The notes beneath the pieces are model-generated. The model searched no databases. It was not told where the DNA came from and saw only the letters and a program-made list of their open reading frames with translations. A stretch of 64,000 nucleotides of DNA, from contig NZ_JABEPP010000002.1 in the NCBI RefSeq assembly GCF_013044135.1, positions 496,001-560,000 on the forward strand, read 5' to 3'. Position 1 is the stretch's first letter. Every line of letters starts with the position of its first letter. The DNA is from Enterovirga aerilata (GTDB taxonomy: Bacteria; Pseudomonadota; Alphaproteobacteria; Rhizobiales; Beijerinckiaceae). Shown piece by piece: positions 62,701 to 64,000 of this stretch. Both the position numbers and the translations under genes were made by a program.

Positions 62701-63290
62701 TCGAGGCCGTGACGCCCGATCTCGACATAGAGGGCGTCCCGGAACGCATCCTGCAGCAGCCCGAGCCGGCGTGCGGCGAGATCCGCCCTGCCCCCGTCGC
62801 GGAGCGCCGTATCGAGCGGGCCCGTGAAGCCGCCGGTCAGCGCGAAGAGCCCGGCCGCATGCTCCTTCAGGCGATCCGCCCGGACATGCGGGGGATCGCC
62901 GAGCGGAACGTCGAACTGCGCCCGGCTCGCGAGCTTCATCAGGTTGCCGTAGCCCTCCTCCGTGGCCGCAAGCAGCACGATGTTCGACGTCCTGACCCCG
63001 GGCTGGCGGGCATTCGGCTCCGGATCCTCGAAGCATACCGAGAGCTGGATGCCCGCGATGGGCTGGATGCCCTTTCCGGCGAGCTTTTCGGAGAATTCGA
63101 GCGCGCCGAAGAGATTGTTGGTGTCGGTGAGGGCCAGCGCCGGCTGCCGGTCCTTCTCTGCGAGCTTCTGCAGGTCGGCGATCTTCAGCGCGCCTTCCAG
63201 CAGCGAATAGGACGAGTGGAGGTGCAGATGGACGAAGCCGACGTCTCGGAGAATGCGCGCCATGGTCTCGGATTCGGAGCGGGCCGGCAT
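59769..63290 (-). CDS. dnaE: DNA polymerase III alpha subunit
   Basis: Replicative polymerase, 1173 residues, full length. PHP domain at the start ([19 protein letters not shown]), the palm carboxylates in [19 protein letters not shown], the [13 protein letters not shown] region, then GVNKSH-type [30 protein letters not shown], the helix-hairpin-helix and a C-terminal OB-fold ([21 protein letters not shown]). The [19 protein letters not shown]-like block ([17 protein letters not shown]) is canonical. ATG at MPARSE is used; a second in-frame ATG (MARILRD) nine codons later is possible. Confidence 0.95.
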   Translation of the reverse strand: [1173 protein letters not shown]

Positions 63291-63447
63291 CTTTCGCCCG
63301 TGCGCCGCGGCGAGTCGATCCCGCCGGGCCGGGCGTCCCCAGATTCGGCGGCCGGTTCAGGCTGGCGCCATGCTGGCCGAGAGCGCTGCAGTTCCTGACC
63401 GCCGACCGCGTGCCCGCGGAGCATCCGCTCGCCTGGCCGGGTTGCGG

Positions 63448-64000
63448 TCAGTCGAGCTCGACGAGCAGGCCGTCCCGCAAGGTGAGCCGGCGATCCATCC
63501 GCTCGGCAAGCTCGAGATTGTGGGTCGCCACCAGCGCCGCGAGGCCGGAGGCGCGCACGAGCGAGACCAGCGTCGAGAAGACGTGCCGCGAGGTCTGCGG
63601 ATCGAGGTTGCCCGTGGGCTCGTCCGCCAGAAGCAGGCGCGGCGCATTGGCCACGGCTCTTGCGATCGCCACCCGCTGCTGCTCGCCTCCCGAAAGCTTC
63701 GCCGGCCGGTGCGTCAGCCGCTCGCCGAGACCGAGAAAGGCCAGAAGCTCGGCCGCCCTCCCCTTCGCCTCCTTGCGGGACAGGCCCCGGATCATCTGCG
63801 GCATGACCACGTTCTCGAGCGCCGTGAATTCGGGCAGGAGATGGTGGAACTGATAGACGAAGCCGATCTCCTCCCGCCGCGTGCGGGTGCGCTCGGCATC
63901 GCTCATCGCCGCGGTCGAGCGACCGCCGATCACGACATCGCCGCCGTCGGGCTTCTCCAGAAGGCCCGCGACGTGCAGCAGGGTCGATTTTCCCGCTCCG
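63448..64000 (-). CDS. lolD: Lipoprotein-releasing ABC transporter ATPase LolD (N-terminus beyond window)
   Basis: Partial: only the C-terminal about 183 residues are in the window, beginning within Walker A ([17 protein letters not shown]). It shows the Q-loop ([20 protein letters not shown], the LolD-type signature), the ABC signature [14 protein letters not shown] and Walker [13 protein letters not shown]. The H-loop is in [10 protein letters not shown]. LolCDE detaches lipoproteins from the inner membrane for outer-membrane sorting, which fits the several lipoproteins in the window. Confidence 0.93.
   Translation of the reverse strand, partial: GAGKSTLLHVAGLLEKPDGGDVVIGGRSTAAMSDAERTRTRREEIGFVYQFHHLLPEFTALENVVMPQMIRGLSRKEAKGRAAELLAFLGLGERLTHRPAKLSGGEQQRVAIARAVANAPRLLLADEPTGNLDPQTSRHVFSTLVSLVRASGLAALVATHNLELAERMDRRLTLRDGLLVELD

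Overview
The window reads as ordinary chromosome from a high-GC alphaproteobacterium, most likely Hyphomicrobiales (Rhizobiales) and in my judgement close to Methylobacteriaceae or Salinarimonadaceae-type lineages. Support: very GC-rich coding throughout; the alphaproteobacterial block ssb - M20 peptidase - gyrA - coaD - two cyclophilins - queA - tgt; a GTTC-N7-GTTC LexA box before ssb; class II DAHP synthase; an ATP12-type F1 assembly factor; a cold-shock protein with two CSD domains; and clustered palindromes of the CTTCTCCCCTTGCGGGAGAAG kind. The genus is inference only. I see no prophage, insertion sequence, CRISPR array, rRNA or dedicated defence locus.

Layout. 1-9.8 kb: 5'-truncated double cold-shock protein, Nudix hydrolase, old yellow enzyme with an inverted repeat in its leader, exonuclease III, a helix-turn-helix gene with its own promoter, a DUF559 nuclease gene embedded in three palindromic repeats, acyl-CoA carboxylase beta chain, two tandem related small membrane proteins, then HAD hydrolase, ATP12 chaperone and a methyltransferase. 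9.8-12.6 kb: a methionine aminopeptidase gene sits between two direct copies (about 96% identical) of the 3' end of an rluC-type gene, so one copy is a pseudogene fragment; then a fluoride channel. 12.7-13.9 kb: three overlapping genes encoding a three-subunit, cobalt-type nitrile hydratase/thiocyanate hydrolase family enzyme. 14-19 kb: two soluble chemoreceptors (one with PilZ and a C-terminal Cache-like region, one PAS-MCP with a CheR/CheB-docking tail) flank a lipoprotein lipase and an ankyrin protein.

19-36 kb: rarA, a MmyB-type regulator divergent from a small membrane protein with an operator-like palindrome between them, a histidine phosphatase, tRNA-Lys, the queuosine genes tgt-queA, cyclophilins, coaD, gyrA, M20 peptidase, ssb, cysS, creA and gltX. 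36-47 kb: class II DAHP synthase, SDR, iron alcohol dehydrogenase, glutathione reductase, a YbhP/YbhN/phospholipase D lipid cluster and an SLC13 permease. 47-54 kb: tRNA-Ser, a glycosyltransferase, a pcaHG-BKACE operon, tRNA-Phe, yacG and maf. 54-64 kb: phosphatidylserine synthase and decarboxylase, an Atm1-like ABC exporter, a LysM protein, a LOG-family protein, dnaE and a truncated lolD.

The most unusual points are the rluC-fragment/map arrangement, the split cobalt nitrile-hydratase operon, the repeat-embedded DUF559 gene, the BKACE gene inside a protocatechuate operon, the paralogous small membrane proteins, and residue changes in GyrA (Leu at the Ser83 position) and Tgt (zinc cysteines missing). 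Nothing here is demonstrably a new system; the items are ranked by how far the sequence itself supports them.
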